From positions 5,176,501 to 5,240,500 of the forward strand of contig NZ_CP022219.1 in NCBI RefSeq assembly GCF_004114915.1: a stretch of 64,000 nucleotides of DNA, written 5' to 3'. Of the stretch, positions 33,269 to 43,324 are shown in pieces. The stretch comes from Bradyrhizobium guangxiense. GTDB taxonomy: Bacteria; Pseudomonadota; Alphaproteobacteria; Rhizobiales; Xanthobacteraceae. Each line of letters begins with the position of its first letter. Position 1 is the first letter of the stretch. The notes below the pieces were generated by a model. It searched no databases and had not been told where the DNA came from. It was given only the letters and a program-made list of their open reading frames with translations. The position numbers were made by a program, and so were the translations under genes.

Positions 33269-34495
33269 CTATCGCGCCGCCTGGATTGAGCGCAGCACCT
33301 CTTCGCTCGGCCAGCAATCAACCTTGAGGCCTGCCGATTTCTGATAGGCGCCGAGCGCGGCACGCGTCTGCATGCCGGCCTTGCCGTCGATCTTGTCCTT
33401 GTAGAGCCCGATGCGGGTGAGCCCGCGCTGCATGCTCTCGACGTCTTTCGTGCGCAGCTGCTTGGAGGCCGACCACGGCGTTGCGAACGGCAGCGGGCTG
33501 TTCATGCGGTCGCTGAGATGGCCGACGAACAGCACGTAGAGGTCGGAGAAATTGTATTCCTTGATGACGAAGTAGTTCTTCGTGGTGAGGAACGACGGGC
33601 CATAGATGCCCTCCGGCTGGAGCAGCGACGCCGGCTGCGCCTGCTCCGCCGCGCTCAGGCGCTGGCCACGCACCGGCACAAAGCCTTCGCGCAGCCATTG
33701 GCCGATCGGCTTCGTCACCTCGGGCACGCCGGTGCTGCAATCGACCTTGGCCGGCGCCTGCACCTCATAGGCCCAGCGCAGGCCGCTCTGCCAACCCTTG
33801 TTGACGAGTTGCTGCGCGGCCGAGGCCAGCGCATCCGGCACCGAATGCCAGATGTCGATGCGACCGTCGCCGTCGAAATCGACGCCATGCTTGTAATATT
33901 CGGACGGCAGGAATTGCGTGAGCCCGGTGGCACCCGCCCAGGACGAACGCATGTCCTTGCGCGTCACCACGCCCTCACCGAGGATCTTCAGCGCGAGGAT
34001 GAACTCGGTCCGGTACTGATCCTTGCGGCGCCCGACATAGGCCTGCGTCGCCAGCACGCGAACCAAATCATAAGGCAGCGCGTAGCGGCCGTAATCGGTC
34101 TCGCGGCCCCAGATCGCGAGCATCACGGTCGCAGGCACGCCCGACTTCCTTTCGATCTCGCTCAGCGAGGCGCGATATTTCTGCAGCAGGCGCCGCCCCT
34201 CGCCCGCAAGCCGCGCGATCGAGGCTTCCTTGACGTAATCGGCCGGCACCTGCACGAACTCGGCCTGCGATGGCGCACCAGTCGCGGGCCTTCCGGGCAG
34301 GATCAAGTCGGGCAGCTTGTAGTCGGGTTCGAGCCCGCGCGTCTGCTCGTCGAACGTCGCGCGCGAGACGCCCTCGGCCTGCGCCTCCGGCCAGAGCGAG
34401 GCGATGAACTGCGTGAAGGCGGCGTCGGCGGCGCGGGCGGACGACCAGCCGCAGGTGACTACGATCACCGCAGCGATGAGCGCCCGCCGCATCAT
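33269..34495 (-). CDS. Lytic murein transglycosylase, MltB family (SLT_2 plus peptidoglycan-binding)
   Basis: A 408-residue precursor: signal peptide to about residue 22 (ARA-A), an SLT_2 catalytic domain (about 25-315) with catalytic Glu132 in IWGRETDYGRY and the conserved SSWAGATGLTQFLPSEYYKH with the DFDGDGRIDIW calcium-like loop, and a C-terminal PG_binding_1 domain (about 345-405, RGLTRIGLYKDKIDGKAGMQTRAAL cut here for length to LTRIGLYKDKIDGKAGM). It lacks a lipobox, so unlike MltB of E. coli it is soluble in the periplasm. It cleaves peptidoglycan strands during growth and remodelling. The gene stands alone, with EttA ending 7 bases upstream of its start. Confidence 0.93.
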   Translation of the reverse strand: MMRRALIAAVIVVTCGWSSARAADAAFTQFIASLWPEAQAEGVSRATFDEQTRGLEPDYKLPDLILPGRPATGAPSQAEFVQVPADYVKEASIARLAGEGRRLLQKYRASLSEIERKSGVPATVMLAIWGRETDYGRYALPYDLVRVLATQAYVGRRKDQYRTEFILALKILGEGVVTRKDMRSSWAGATGLTQFLPSEYYKHGVDFDGDGRIDIWHSVPDALASAAQQLVNKGWQSGLRWAYEVQAPAKVDCSTGVPEVTKPIGQWLREGFVPVRGQRLSAAEQAQPASLLQPEGIYGPSFLTTKNYFVIKEYNFSDLYVLFVGHLSDRMNSPLPFATPWSASKQLRTKDVESMQRGLTRIGLYKDKIDGKAGMQTRAALGAYQKSAGLKVDCWPSEEVLRSIQAAR

Positions 34496-34502
34496 GCCGC
34501 TA

Positions 34503-36152
<1,650 letters not shown>

Positions 36153-36386
36153 CGGTCCCGAAAACCTTCGATTTGAGGAAATTTGCTTCGCCTGCGATGT
36201 AGCGATCCCGCCCCCAAAGGGCAACGTTTTCCGTCCGTTCACCACGGATGAATACGGGATGGACACCATCCGGCCACCGATCCGGACAATTGAAACCATC
36301 TTTTAATAAATCAGGCCGAAAGCTCGGTTTCGCGCGGAAACAGCGCCACCCGCTCAGAACGAACGGGAGCACAGCGAGGCCGCATC

Positions 36387-36602
36387 ATGGCTCTGACCGA
36401 GACCCATTCTCTTCCTGTTCCGGCAGAAGCCGGCCGCGTCTCCGGGTTCGTCTCGGAGGTCAAGGGCTTCTGGAAGCGCTTCTTCGCAACCGCCTTCAAT
36501 CCCTATCGGCCCGAACTGCACTACATGCGCGGTCCCGGCCCGGCCTGGCGCGCCAAGCACGGCATGGATGCGCCGTTCCGACTGAAGCCCCGCGACCTCT
36601 AA
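36387..36602 (+). CDS. Small conserved hypothetical protein
   Basis: A 71-residue protein starting MALTETHSLPVPAEAGRVSG with an amphipathic, aromatic middle (FWKRFFATAFNPYRPELHYM) and a basic ending GMDAPFRLKPRDL. No signal peptide or membrane helix. Codon use is normal for the genome and GAGG lies upstream of the ATG, so I take it as real. Unknown family. Confidence 0.6.
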   Translation: MALTETHSLPVPAEAGRVSGFVSEVKGFWKRFFATAFNPYRPELHYMRGPGPAWRAKHGMDAPFRLKPRDL

Positions 36603-36733
36603 AGCGCCTCTCACCTGTCGGATTTTTGAAGACGCAAGCGGCTTGCGCGCTGACGCGATTGCGCGCAACCATGGCTTAGGTTCCGACGACGGCGCTTCGC
36701 CCAGCGCCCACCTCTCGCCATGGATGAACGCTG

Positions 36734-37696
36734 ATGAGCCGGCTGCGCTGTGCAATTCTCGACGACTATTTCAACCTCGCGCTCGACGTCGCCGACTGGC
36801 AGAAACTGTCCGACCGCGTCGACGTCACCGTGTTCAGCCATCCCTTCGCCTCCGAACAGGCCGCAGCGAGCGCGCTGGCCGACTTCGAGATCATCTGCGC
36901 GATGCGCGAGCGCACCGCATTCCCCAAGAGCCTGTTCGAGAGCTTGCCCAAGCTGAAGCTGCTGCTGACGTCAGGCATGCGCAATGCCGCGATCGACATC
37001 GAGGCCGCCAAGGCGCGCGGCGTCGCGCTCGGCGGCACGCAATATTCTCGCGACCCCACCGCACCGCTGACCATGGGCCTGATCCTGGAGCTGACCCGCG
37101 GCATCGGCCGCGAGAACGCGCGCATGCATGCCGGCGAGCCCTGGCAGACCTTTGCCGGCGTCGAGATCGAGGGAATGACGCTCGGCATCGTCGGACTCGG
37201 CAAGCTCGGCAGCAAGATGGCCGGGATCGCCAAGGCGTTCGGCATGAACGTGATCGCCTGGAGCCCCAACCTCACGCCGGAGAAGTGCGCGGCTGCCGGC
37301 GTCGGCTACGCCACCAAGGAGGAATTGTTCGCCAAGTCCGACATCGTCACCATCCATGTGGTGCTGAGCGATCGCTCGCGCGGCCTCGTCGGTGCTGCCG
37401 ATCTGGCGCGGATGAAGCCGACGGCTTTCCTCGTCAACACCGCGCGCGGGCCGATCGTGGACGAGCAGGCGCTGCTCGAGGCGTTGCAGCAGAAGAAGAT
37501 CGCAGGCGCCGGCTTGGACGTGTTCTCGGTCGAGCCGCTGCCGGTCGAGCATCCCTTCCGCAAGCTCGACAATCTCGTGCTGACGCCGCATCTCGGCTAC
37601 GCCACCCAGGACGGCCTGCGCATCCACTACGGCCAGATGGTCGAGGCGATCGACGCCTTCACCAAAGGCGTCGAGCTGCCGCGCAAGCTGGCCTGA
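36734..37696 (+). CDS. D-2-hydroxyacid dehydrogenase (NAD-binding)
   Basis: A 320-residue enzyme of the D-isomer-specific 2-hydroxyacid dehydrogenase family. The NAD site is GIVGLGKLGSKMAG (about 148-161); the catalytic triad is the Arg in TARGPIVDE (about 234), the Glu in the FSVEPLP region (about 263) and the His in TPHLGYATQ (about 282). It is related to phosphoglycerate dehydrogenase but lacks the ACT domain, so serine synthesis is unlikely. The substrate is unknown (hydroxypyruvate- or lactate-like). It stands alone, 130 bases after the small hypothetical gene. Confidence 0.92.
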   Translation: MSRLRCAILDDYFNLALDVADWQKLSDRVDVTVFSHPFASEQAAASALADFEIICAMRERTAFPKSLFESLPKLKLLLTSGMRNAAIDIEAAKARGVALGGTQYSRDPTAPLTMGLILELTRGIGRENARMHAGEPWQTFAGVEIEGMTLGIVGLGKLGSKMAGIAKAFGMNVIAWSPNLTPEKCAAAGVGYATKEELFAKSDIVTIHVVLSDRSRGLVGAADLARMKPTAFLVNTARGPIVDEQALLEALQQKKIAGAGLDVFSVEPLPVEHPFRKLDNLVLTPHLGYATQDGLRIHYGQMVEAIDAFTKGVELPRKLA

Positions 37697-37752
37697 AACG
37701 AAAAGGGCGTGCCCTCGGCACGCCCTACGCAATCTGAATTGGGTTTGGACGC

Positions 37753-38955
37753 CTAGCGCACGGTGACCGGTGCGGGCAGCGGCGGCACCACGGTCGGCTG
37801 CGTGCCGGGGACCGGGCCGGCCTGAGCGGACATTGGAGCTGGACCGGGAGCAGCACCGGCTGCGGGCGCAGCGGACGCGGTCGCCGTTCCCGGCGGTGGG
37901 CCGCCGGGCATCACGACCACGCGGGTGCCGACCTTGACGCGATCGAACAGGTCGGAGACGTCCTCGTTCAGCATGCCGATACAGCCCGACGACACGAACT
38001 TGCCGATGGTCGAGGGCTGGTTGGTGCCGTGGATGCGGTAGACGGTCGAGCCGAGATACATCGCGCGGGCACCGAGCGGATTGCCGGGACCGCCGGCCAT
38101 GAAGCGCGGCAGATAGGGCTGGCGCTCGATCATTTCCGTCGGCGGATGCCAATCCGGCCACTCGGCCTTGCGGGTGATCTTCTGCACGCCGGTCCAGGTG
38201 AAGCCGTCGCGGCCGACGCGGACGCCGTAGCGGATCGCACGGCCGCCTCCGAGCACGTAGTAGAGATAGGTGTTGGGCGTATCGACCACGAGGGTGCCGG
38301 CGGGCTCCTTGGTCTGGAACGAGACCTCCTGGCGGCGCAGGTTCGGCGGCAGCTGCGCCGGCGCGGCGTCCGGCTGCTCCTCGGGCGGCAGCGAGGCGAT
38401 CGTCATCGGCCGGCCATCGGCTCCGACCGGCGGCTGCCCAGCCTGGACCGTTCCGGTCGCGGCCGGACCACCAACCGCCTCAGGCGGACGCATGCCGTCA
38501 TCGGCCTGTCCCTGCTGGCCCGGACGGTTGGCATAGATCACCGGCGGCGGACCGGCGGGGCGGCCATAGCGGGGATCGTCGGGCGACATCACCGGGCCCT
38601 GGGGCGGCGCGGCCGAATAGACCGGCGGAGCACCGGCCGGACGGCCATAGCGCGGATCGTCCGGCGACATCACCGGACCCTGCGGAGCGGCCGAATAGAC
38701 TGGAGGAGCGCCCGCCGGGCGGCCATAACGCGGATCGTCGGCCGGGCCGGGCGGCGGCAGCGATGCGTGCGGCATCGCGTCCTCGTCATCGTCCAGCGCG
38801 TCGAAATTCGGCGTGCGGTCGCCGGGCCGATATTCGGCCGGGGCGCCGTAGCTGGGGGCCTGCTGGACCGGATAGCTCTGAGCCTGCACGAGCGAGGTTC
38901 CCGCCGCAGCGACTGTTGCGGCAGCGCATATCGTCAGAAAATGTTTGATCATCAT
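37753..38955 (-). CDS. L,D-transpeptidase with proline-rich repeat tract
   Basis: A 400-residue precursor: signal peptide to about residue 25 (VQA-Q), a low-complexity region of about 170 residues with three D-D-P-R-Y-G-R-P-A-G repeats (73-149), then a YkuD domain (about 215-345) with His309 and Cys325 (HGTN...SSGCIGM). A Pro/Ala-rich tail follows (GGPPPGTATASAAPAAG). The YkuD domain is closely related to the shorter enzyme at 858 (both contain NTYLYYVL, RDGFTW and GGPGNPLGARAMYL). Two adjacent ATGs at 38955 and 38952 are the candidates. Expected role: periplasmic peptidoglycan cross-linking, with the repeat tract as a spacer through the envelope. Confidence 0.93.
   Translation of the reverse strand: MMIKHFLTICAAATVAAAGTSLVQAQSYPVQQAPSYGAPAEYRPGDRTPNFDALDDDEDAMPHASLPPPGPADDPRYGRPAGAPPVYSAAPQGPVMSPDDPRYGRPAGAPPVYSAAPPQGPVMSPDDPRYGRPAGPPPVIYANRPGQQGQADDGMRPPEAVGGPAATGTVQAGQPPVGADGRPMTIASLPPEEQPDAAPAQLPPNLRRQEVSFQTKEPAGTLVVDTPNTYLYYVLGGGRAIRYGVRVGRDGFTWTGVQKITRKAEWPDWHPPTEMIERQPYLPRFMAGGPGNPLGARAMYLGSTVYRIHGTNQPSTIGKFVSSGCIGMLNEDVSDLFDRVKVGTRVVVMPGGPPPGTATASAAPAAGAAPGPAPMSAQAGPVPGTQPTVVPPLPAPVTVR
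38509..38739 (-). repeat. Tandem coding repeat (about 80 bases, 3 copies) in the L,D-transpeptidase
   Basis: Residues 73-98, 99-125 and 126-149 are copies of DDPRYGRPAGAPPVYSAAP with endings QGPVMSP; the first two differ by one inserted Pro and the third degrades after YGRPAG. At DNA level the units share runs such as GATCGTCGGGCGACAT on the plus strand. Confidence 0.92.
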
Positions 38956-39308
38956 CGCTCTTGTATAGCCCCGGGGCCCCATAAGGACCGTTAACGGCCA
39001 GATGGCCGAAGATAGCGGCACATTCAAGACATATCCGGCCTATTTGCGCCGGATTTGCCGATTTGTGATCCGCAAGACTACCGTTGCCCCGTTGCATCAC
39101 GGGGCCGAAATCGCATTGCGCCGTGGATTGCCGGACGCATCGCCTCCGAATTTAACGGAACGGGGCAGAATCGTTGCGGTATGTTCGAATCAGCCTGATT
39201 CGCCTCCACTTTGAGCTCCGCGCGGCGAACGCGGCAAACAGTACCGTCACCGCGTTCAGATGGCTCATGGGCCCTGGCACCGCCGGGGCGGAAATTCGTA
39301 ATCCGTCA
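38956..39308. other. Divergent intergenic region
   Basis: 353 bases between the divergent transpeptidase and Ala/Pro-rich genes. I see a hairpin GCCCCGTTGCATCACGGGGC at about 39092-39111 and a palindrome at CCGTTAACGG (about 38989), but no promoter I would call. The frame of the next gene is open from 39174, so up to 135 bases could be coding. Confidence 0.4.
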
Positions 39309-40088
39309 ATGCTTCCCGGCTTTCGCTTCCTGTTTGCCGCGATCTTGCTGTCAACCTCCATCCTGGTGTTCGGCCTGGGCGCCGCCGCGCTGCTGCGGGC
39401 GAGCCATGAGCAGTATGTCAGCAACCCCTCCTGGCGGAACGGCCCGCAGGAGCAGATGTTCGCACAAGCCCCCGAGCCGGCCCAGCCGGTGCTCGCGGTG
39501 CTCCGTGCCGAGCCGGAGGTGACCGCCGAGCCCGAGCCGTCGGTACGCGACCAGATACCGACCATCGGCTTGCCGGCAAGCGGGCCTGAGCAGCTCGCCG
39601 CCCTGACGACCGAGGCCGAGGTCCAGCCGCAGGTCATCGCTCCGCCTCCGGCTGAAGTGGCGGCGGTCGAGCCCGCCACGGCCGAGACCACGGCGGAAGC
39701 GGCTGCCCCGGCACCCGCCGATACGCTCACTCCGGCCGACACCACCGCATCGATTCCCGACCCCAAGCCTGACTTGAAGCCTGCCCCTGTCGCGAGCGCC
39801 GGCGAGCCGGCGTCCACCGCCGCCCTCGCCTCCTCGGCGCTCGATGTCGCCGCAGCCAGGCTGGCTGCCCTGAACGATCCGGCGACCACGGCCGTGAAGG
39901 ATGCGCCTGTGAAGGCCAAGGCCGATCGCAAGCCGGACAGCAGCAAGGCGGACGACAAGGCGCGCAAGGCGCAGGCCAAGAAACGGCACCGCGTGGTGCG
40001 GCGTCCGCCGCCTCAGCAGTTGCAGCAGCAGCTCGATCCGTTCGGGCAGCCGCAGCAGACTTTCGCGACGACGACGCGCACGCGGTGA
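39309..40088 (+). CDS. Membrane-anchored Ala/Pro-rich protein
   Basis: A 259-residue protein with one N-terminal helix (about 6-30, FLFAAILLSTSILVFGLGAA), then a long disordered region rich in Ala, Pro, Glu and Thr, and a basic end (KADDKARKAQAKKRHRVVRR, then PPPQQLQQQLDPFGQPQQ). A periplasmic or cytoplasmic tether is likely; there is no recognised domain. Start is uncertain: ATG 39309 begins the hydrophobic helix, while ATG 39264 and the frame opening at 39174 are alternatives; none has a strong ribosome site. It is divergent from the L,D-transpeptidase gene, which suggests but does not prove an envelope role. Confidence 0.7.
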   Translation: MLPGFRFLFAAILLSTSILVFGLGAAALLRASHEQYVSNPSWRNGPQEQMFAQAPEPAQPVLAVLRAEPEVTAEPEPSVRDQIPTIGLPASGPEQLAALTTEAEVQPQVIAPPPAEVAAVEPATAETTAEAAAPAPADTLTPADTTASIPDPKPDLKPAPVASAGEPASTAALASSALDVAAARLAALNDPATTAVKDAPVKAKADRKPDSSKADDKARKAQAKKRHRVVRRPPPQQLQQQLDPFGQPQQTFATTTRTR

Positions 40089-40093
40089 CCTTC

Positions 40094-40123
40094 CTCCCTC
40101 TCCCCGCTTGCGGGGCGAGGGAG
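40094..40123. terminator. Bidirectional terminator-like hairpin
   Basis: CTCCCTCTCCCCGC (40094-40107) pairs with GGGGCGAGGGAG (40112-40123) across TTGC. It lies between convergent genes ending at 40088 and 40148. No T-run is present. Confidence 0.6.
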
Positions 40124-40147
40124 TGGACGGTCATCGGGGCTGTGATC

Positions 40148-41002
40148 TTACGCCGGTCCGGTCGCAATAGCCGGGCCGCCCTCCTGGCCCCATTCCGACC
40201 ACGAGCCGTCATAGAGCGCGGTGTCGGTGATCCCCAGGCGGTAGAGCGCGAGCGTCAGCACGCCAGCGGAGACGCCGGAGCCGCAGCTGGTCACGATCGG
40301 CGCATCTAGCTTGACGCCGGCATTGCTGAAGGCGGCGCGCAGATCATCGAGCGGCTTCATCTCGCCGGTCGCGGCATCGAACAGCAGATTGTAGGGCACG
40401 TTGCGGGCGCCGGGGATGTGGCCGGAGCGGATGCCCGCGCGCGGCTCGGGCGCACGGCCCTCGAAGCGATCGGCGGCGCGGGCGTCGATCACCTGCTCCT
40501 TGCGGCTTTCGACGTTGGTGATGAGCTGCTGCATGCTGCGTACGCGTTTTGAATCGTAGCTCGCCTTGAACGTCGCCGGCTTCGGCGTCACCTCGCCGCT
40601 CTCCACGGGGCGCCCCTCGGCACGCCACTTCTTCAGGCCGCCGTTGAGGATGCGCACATTGCCATGGCCGAAGGCCAGGAACATCCACCACGCACGCGGC
40701 GCGGCGACCCAGCCGCCGGCATCGTAGAGCACCACGGTGTCGTTGTTACCGATGCCGAGATTGCCGACGTCGCGGCCGAACTGCTCGGCGCTCGGATACA
40801 TGTGCGGCAGCGGGTTGGAATGGTCCGACACCGCATCGACGTCGAAGAACACAGCACCCGGCAGATGCGCGGCGAGATAATCGTCCTTCGGCAGCGGCAG
40901 CACGCCCGGCAGCTTGAAGCTTGCATCGAGGATCCTGACGTTGGCATCACCCATATGGGCGGCGAGCCATTCGGTGGAAACGAGGGGGTCGGTGGCGGCC
41001 AT
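40148..41002 (-). CDS. sseA: 3-mercaptopyruvate-type sulfurtransferase (two rhodanese domains)
   Basis: A 284-residue protein of two rhodanese domains. The N-terminal domain is inactive (LPKDDYLAAHLPGAVFFDVD near 40, then VVLYDAGG without a Cys). The C-terminal domain has Cys240 in TSCGSGVSAGV, the CG[ST]GVT-type loop of mercaptopyruvate sulfurtransferases instead of the CRKG loop of thiosulfate enzymes. It moves sulfane sulfur to acceptors such as cyanide or thioredoxin. AGGAAAAG is upstream of the ATG at 41002. The next gene upstream, across repeat B5, is a single-domain rhodanese, so the two may form a sulfur-transfer pair. Confidence 0.92.
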   Translation of the reverse strand: MAATDPLVSTEWLAAHMGDANVRILDASFKLPGVLPLPKDDYLAAHLPGAVFFDVDAVSDHSNPLPHMYPSAEQFGRDVGNLGIGNNDTVVLYDAGGWVAAPRAWWMFLAFGHGNVRILNGGLKKWRAEGRPVESGEVTPKPATFKASYDSKRVRSMQQLITNVESRKEQVIDARAADRFEGRAPEPRAGIRSGHIPGARNVPYNLLFDAATGEMKPLDDLRAAFSNAGVKLDAPIVTSCGSGVSAGVLTLALYRLGITDTALYDGSWSEWGQEGGPAIATGPA

Positions 41003-41018
41003 TAGTCTTTTCCTGGTG

Positions 41019-41121
41019 GTCATTCCGGGGCGCCCGGCGGGCGAACCCGGAATCCATCGAGCGGCTGAATTGGTGGATGAATGGATTCCGGGCTCGCAAC
41101 TTCGTCGCGCCCCGGAATGAC
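41019..41121. repeat. Family-B palindromic repeat, copy B5
   Basis: GTCATTCCGGGGCGCCCGGC opens and CGCGCCCCGGAATGAC closes the element. It lies between the two rhodanese genes. Confidence 0.87.
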
Positions 41122-41141
41122 GGATGAGAGAGCGAGACTTC

Positions 41142-41555
41142 TCACCCCTTCTTCTTCGGCTCCCACTGCTCCGTCGGACCACCGGCGTCGCGCCAGGCGG
41201 CGTAGCCGCCGGCGATGTGGGCGACCGGCTTGAGACCCATGTCCTGCGCGGTCTTGGCAGCGAGCGCGGAGCGCAGGCCGCCGGCGCAGTGAAAGACGAA
41301 CTTCTTGTCCTCCTGGAAGATCGGCTTGGCGTAGGGGCTCTGCGGATCGATCCAGAACTCCAGCATGCCGCGGGTGCAGGCGAAGGCGCCTGGGATGCGG
41401 CCGTCCCGCTCGATCTCGCGGGGATCGCGGATGTCGACGATGACGACATCGCCGTTCTTGGAGATCTCGATCGCGTCCTTGGCGGTGAGCGTCTCGATCT
41501 CGGCATTGGCCTCGTCGATCAGCGCCTTGATGCCGCGGGTGATGGTCTGGGGCAT
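41142..41555 (-). CDS. Single-domain rhodanese
   Basis: A 137-residue rhodanese. The active-site loop is FHCAGGLRSA with Cys90; VVIVDIRDPREIERDGRIPG (about 45-64) and VAHIAGGYAAWRDAGGP are conserved. The loop CAGGLRS is typical of small rhodaneses with unresolved substrate. The ATG at 41555 has AAGGGAAG upstream. An in-frame start at 41633 would run into the repeat B6 and is rejected. It lies between two family-B repeats, upstream of the two-domain sulfurtransferase. Confidence 0.9.
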   Translation of the reverse strand: MPQTITRGIKALIDEANAEIETLTAKDAIEISKNGDVVIVDIRDPREIERDGRIPGAFACTRGMLEFWIDPQSPYAKPIFQEDKKFVFHCAGGLRSALAAKTAQDMGLKPVAHIAGGYAAWRDAGGPTEQWEPKKKG

Positions 41556-41575
41556 GGGTCTTCCCTTCTTCTCTT

Positions 41576-41677
41576 CCGTCGTTCCGGGGCGATGCGAAGC
41601 ATCGAACCCGGAACCTCGATCGTCACACTCCATCTCGAGATTCCGGATCGGCCGCCTTGCGGCCGTCCGGAATGACG
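41576..41677. repeat. Family-B palindromic repeat, copy B6
   Basis: CCGTCGTTCCGGGGCGATGC opens, GGCCGTCCGGAATGACGG closes; ATGCGAAGCAT and CGGCCGCCTTGCGGCCG form inner stems. Confidence 0.85.
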
Positions 41678-41687
41678 GTGGATAGCG

Positions 41688-42863
41688 CTAGTGCGTCAAT
41701 TCCTTCATCGCGCCTTCCAGCCCTTCGATCGTGATCGGGTACATGCGATTGGCGAAGATGCGTTTGATGATGGTGGTGGATTCCGAATAGTCCCAATGCT
41801 TCTGCTGCACCGGGTTCAGCCACACCGCGTGCGGATAGGTGCGGATGATGCGGTCGAGCCAGACCGAGCCGGGCTCCTCGTTGACGTGCTCGACCGAGCC
41901 GCCGGGCACCATGATCTCGTAAGGCGACATCGAGGCGTCGCCGACGAACACGACCTTGTAGTCGTGCGGGTATTTGTGCAGCACGTCCCAGGTCGGGGTG
42001 CGGTCGGTGAAGCGGCGCTTGTTCTGCTTCCACACGCCCTCATAGAGGCAGTTGTGGAAGTAGAAATACTCCATGTGCTTGAATTCGCTCTTGGCCGCCG
42101 AGAACAGCTCCTCGACCTGCTCGATATGCGCATCCATCGAGCCGCCGATGTCGAAGAACACCAGCAGCTTCACCGCATTGCGCCGCTCGGGGCGCATGTG
42201 CACGTCGAGATAGCCGTGGTTGGCGGTCTCGCGGATGGTGGTGTCGAGATCGAGCTCGTCGGGCGCGCCGGTGCGCGCGAATTTGCGCAGGCGTCGCAGC
42301 GCGACCTTGATGTTGCGGATACCGAGCTCGACATTGCCGTCGAGGTCTTTGAACTCGCGCTTGTCCCACACCTTCACGGCGCGGTTGTTGCGGTTCTTCT
42401 CCTGGCCGATGCGGACGCCCTCGGGGTTGTAACCGTGGGCGCCGAACGGCGAAGTGCCGGCGGTGCCGATCCATTTCGAGCCGCCCTGGTGCCGGCCCTT
42501 CTGCTCCTCGAGGCGCTTCTTCAGGGTCTCCATGAGCTTGTCCCAGCCCATGGCCTCGATCTGCTTCTTCTCTTCCTCGGTCAGGTATTTTTCGGCGAGC
42601 TTCTTCAGCCACTCCTCGGGGATCTCCGCCTTCTCCATGGCGTCGAGCAGGTTTTCCAGCCCCTTGAAGACAGTGCCAAAGACGCGGTCGAACTTGTCGA
42701 GATTGCGCTCGTCCTTCACCAGCGAGGCGCGCGACAGATAGTAGAAATTCTCGACCGTGTAGTCCGCAAGGTCAGCGTCGAGCGCCTCCATCAGCGTGAG
42801 GTATTCGCGCAGCGTCACGGGGACCTGCGCGTCGCGCAGAGAGGTGAAGAATTGCAGGAACAT
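41688..42863 (-). CDS. VWA-domain protein of the CoxE-like/DUF-type with MIDAS
   Basis: A 391-residue cytoplasmic protein. The N-terminal part (about 1-200) is helical (TLREYLTLMEALDADLADYT, RASLVKDERNLDKFDRVFGT). The von Willebrand A domain is at about 230-380, with the metal site FFDIGGSMDAH and a TDRTP-like loop. It is the usual partner of MoxR ATPases: the pair acts as a chaperone-like assembly system for enzymes or envelope complexes. The MoxR gene lies 460 bases away on the other strand, with the GlsB-like gene between them. The target is not identifiable from the window. The ATG at 42863 begins family homology; the frame extends upstream to 43136. Confidence 0.9.
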   Translation of the reverse strand: MFLQFFTSLRDAQVPVTLREYLTLMEALDADLADYTVENFYYLSRASLVKDERNLDKFDRVFGTVFKGLENLLDAMEKAEIPEEWLKKLAEKYLTEEEKKQIEAMGWDKLMETLKKRLEEQKGRHQGGSKWIGTAGTSPFGAHGYNPEGVRIGQEKNRNNRAVKVWDKREFKDLDGNVELGIRNIKVALRRLRKFARTGAPDELDLDTTIRETANHGYLDVHMRPERRNAVKLLVFFDIGGSMDAHIEQVEELFSAAKSEFKHMEYFYFHNCLYEGVWKQNKRRFTDRTPTWDVLHKYPHDYKVVFVGDASMSPYEIMVPGGSVEHVNEEPGSVWLDRIIRTYPHAVWLNPVQQKHWDYSESTTIIKRIFANRMYPITIEGLEGAMKELTH

Positions 42864-42986
42864 GGGTGACAGATTGCCCGTCAGGTGGCCGACGTCAAGG
42901 GGCGGAGGCCGCCGCAGGACGCTGGACCGGCAAGCATTTTGCTCTAGAATTGGGGGCCTCAAGGGGCTGTTTTGGGGACGTTTGCA

Positions 42987-43232
42987 ATGGGAATTCTCGC
43001 AGCGCTCATCATCGGCGCGATCGCCGGCTGGCTTGCCGGCAAGATTGTCCACGGGGCGGGATTTGGACTGATCGGCAACATCGTCGTCGGCATCATCGGC
43101 GCGCTGGTCGCGAGCTGGGTGCTGCCGCAGCTGCATATTGCGCTCGCCACCGGCACGTTAGGGGCCATCGTGGACGCCACCATCGGCGCGGTGATTGTGC
43201 TCGTCATCCTTTCGCTGATAAGACGGGTCTGA
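42987..43232 (+). CDS. GlsB/YeaQ/YmgE family stress membrane protein
   Basis: An 81-residue protein with three glycine-rich membrane helices (LAALIIGAIAGWLAGKIV, then GLIGNIVVGIIGALVASWVL, then LGAIVDATIGAVIVLVILSL). This matches the transglycosylase-associated / GlsB family, often stress-induced. The function is not well defined. The ATG at 42987 is preferred because a GGGGA lies 8-12 bases upstream. It lies between the divergent VWA gene and the codirectional MoxR gene; a stable hairpin separates it from moxR. Confidence 0.9.
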   Translation: MGILAALIIGAIAGWLAGKIVHGAGFGLIGNIVVGIIGALVASWVLPQLHIALATGTLGAIVDATIGAVIVLVILSLIRRV

Positions 43233-43248
43233 AAGCCTGACCGAACCA

Positions 43249-43275
43249 GGAACGGCCGCCCTGCGCGGCCGTTCC
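43249..43275. terminator. Hairpin between the GlsB-like and MoxR genes
   Basis: GGAACGGCCG (43249-43258) pairs with CGGCCGTTCC (43266-43275) over a 7-base loop. No T-run follows, so it may attenuate rather than end transcription. Confidence 0.55.
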
Positions 43276-43324
43276 CAGTCGCGACCGGGGCCGGCGCCGC
43301 GCCGATGATATTTGAGGACACGCA

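Noticed and set aside
38509-38739. Considered as a CRISPR array because of regular spacing
   Set aside because: The units are in-frame coding repeats within the transpeptidase and have no unique spacers.
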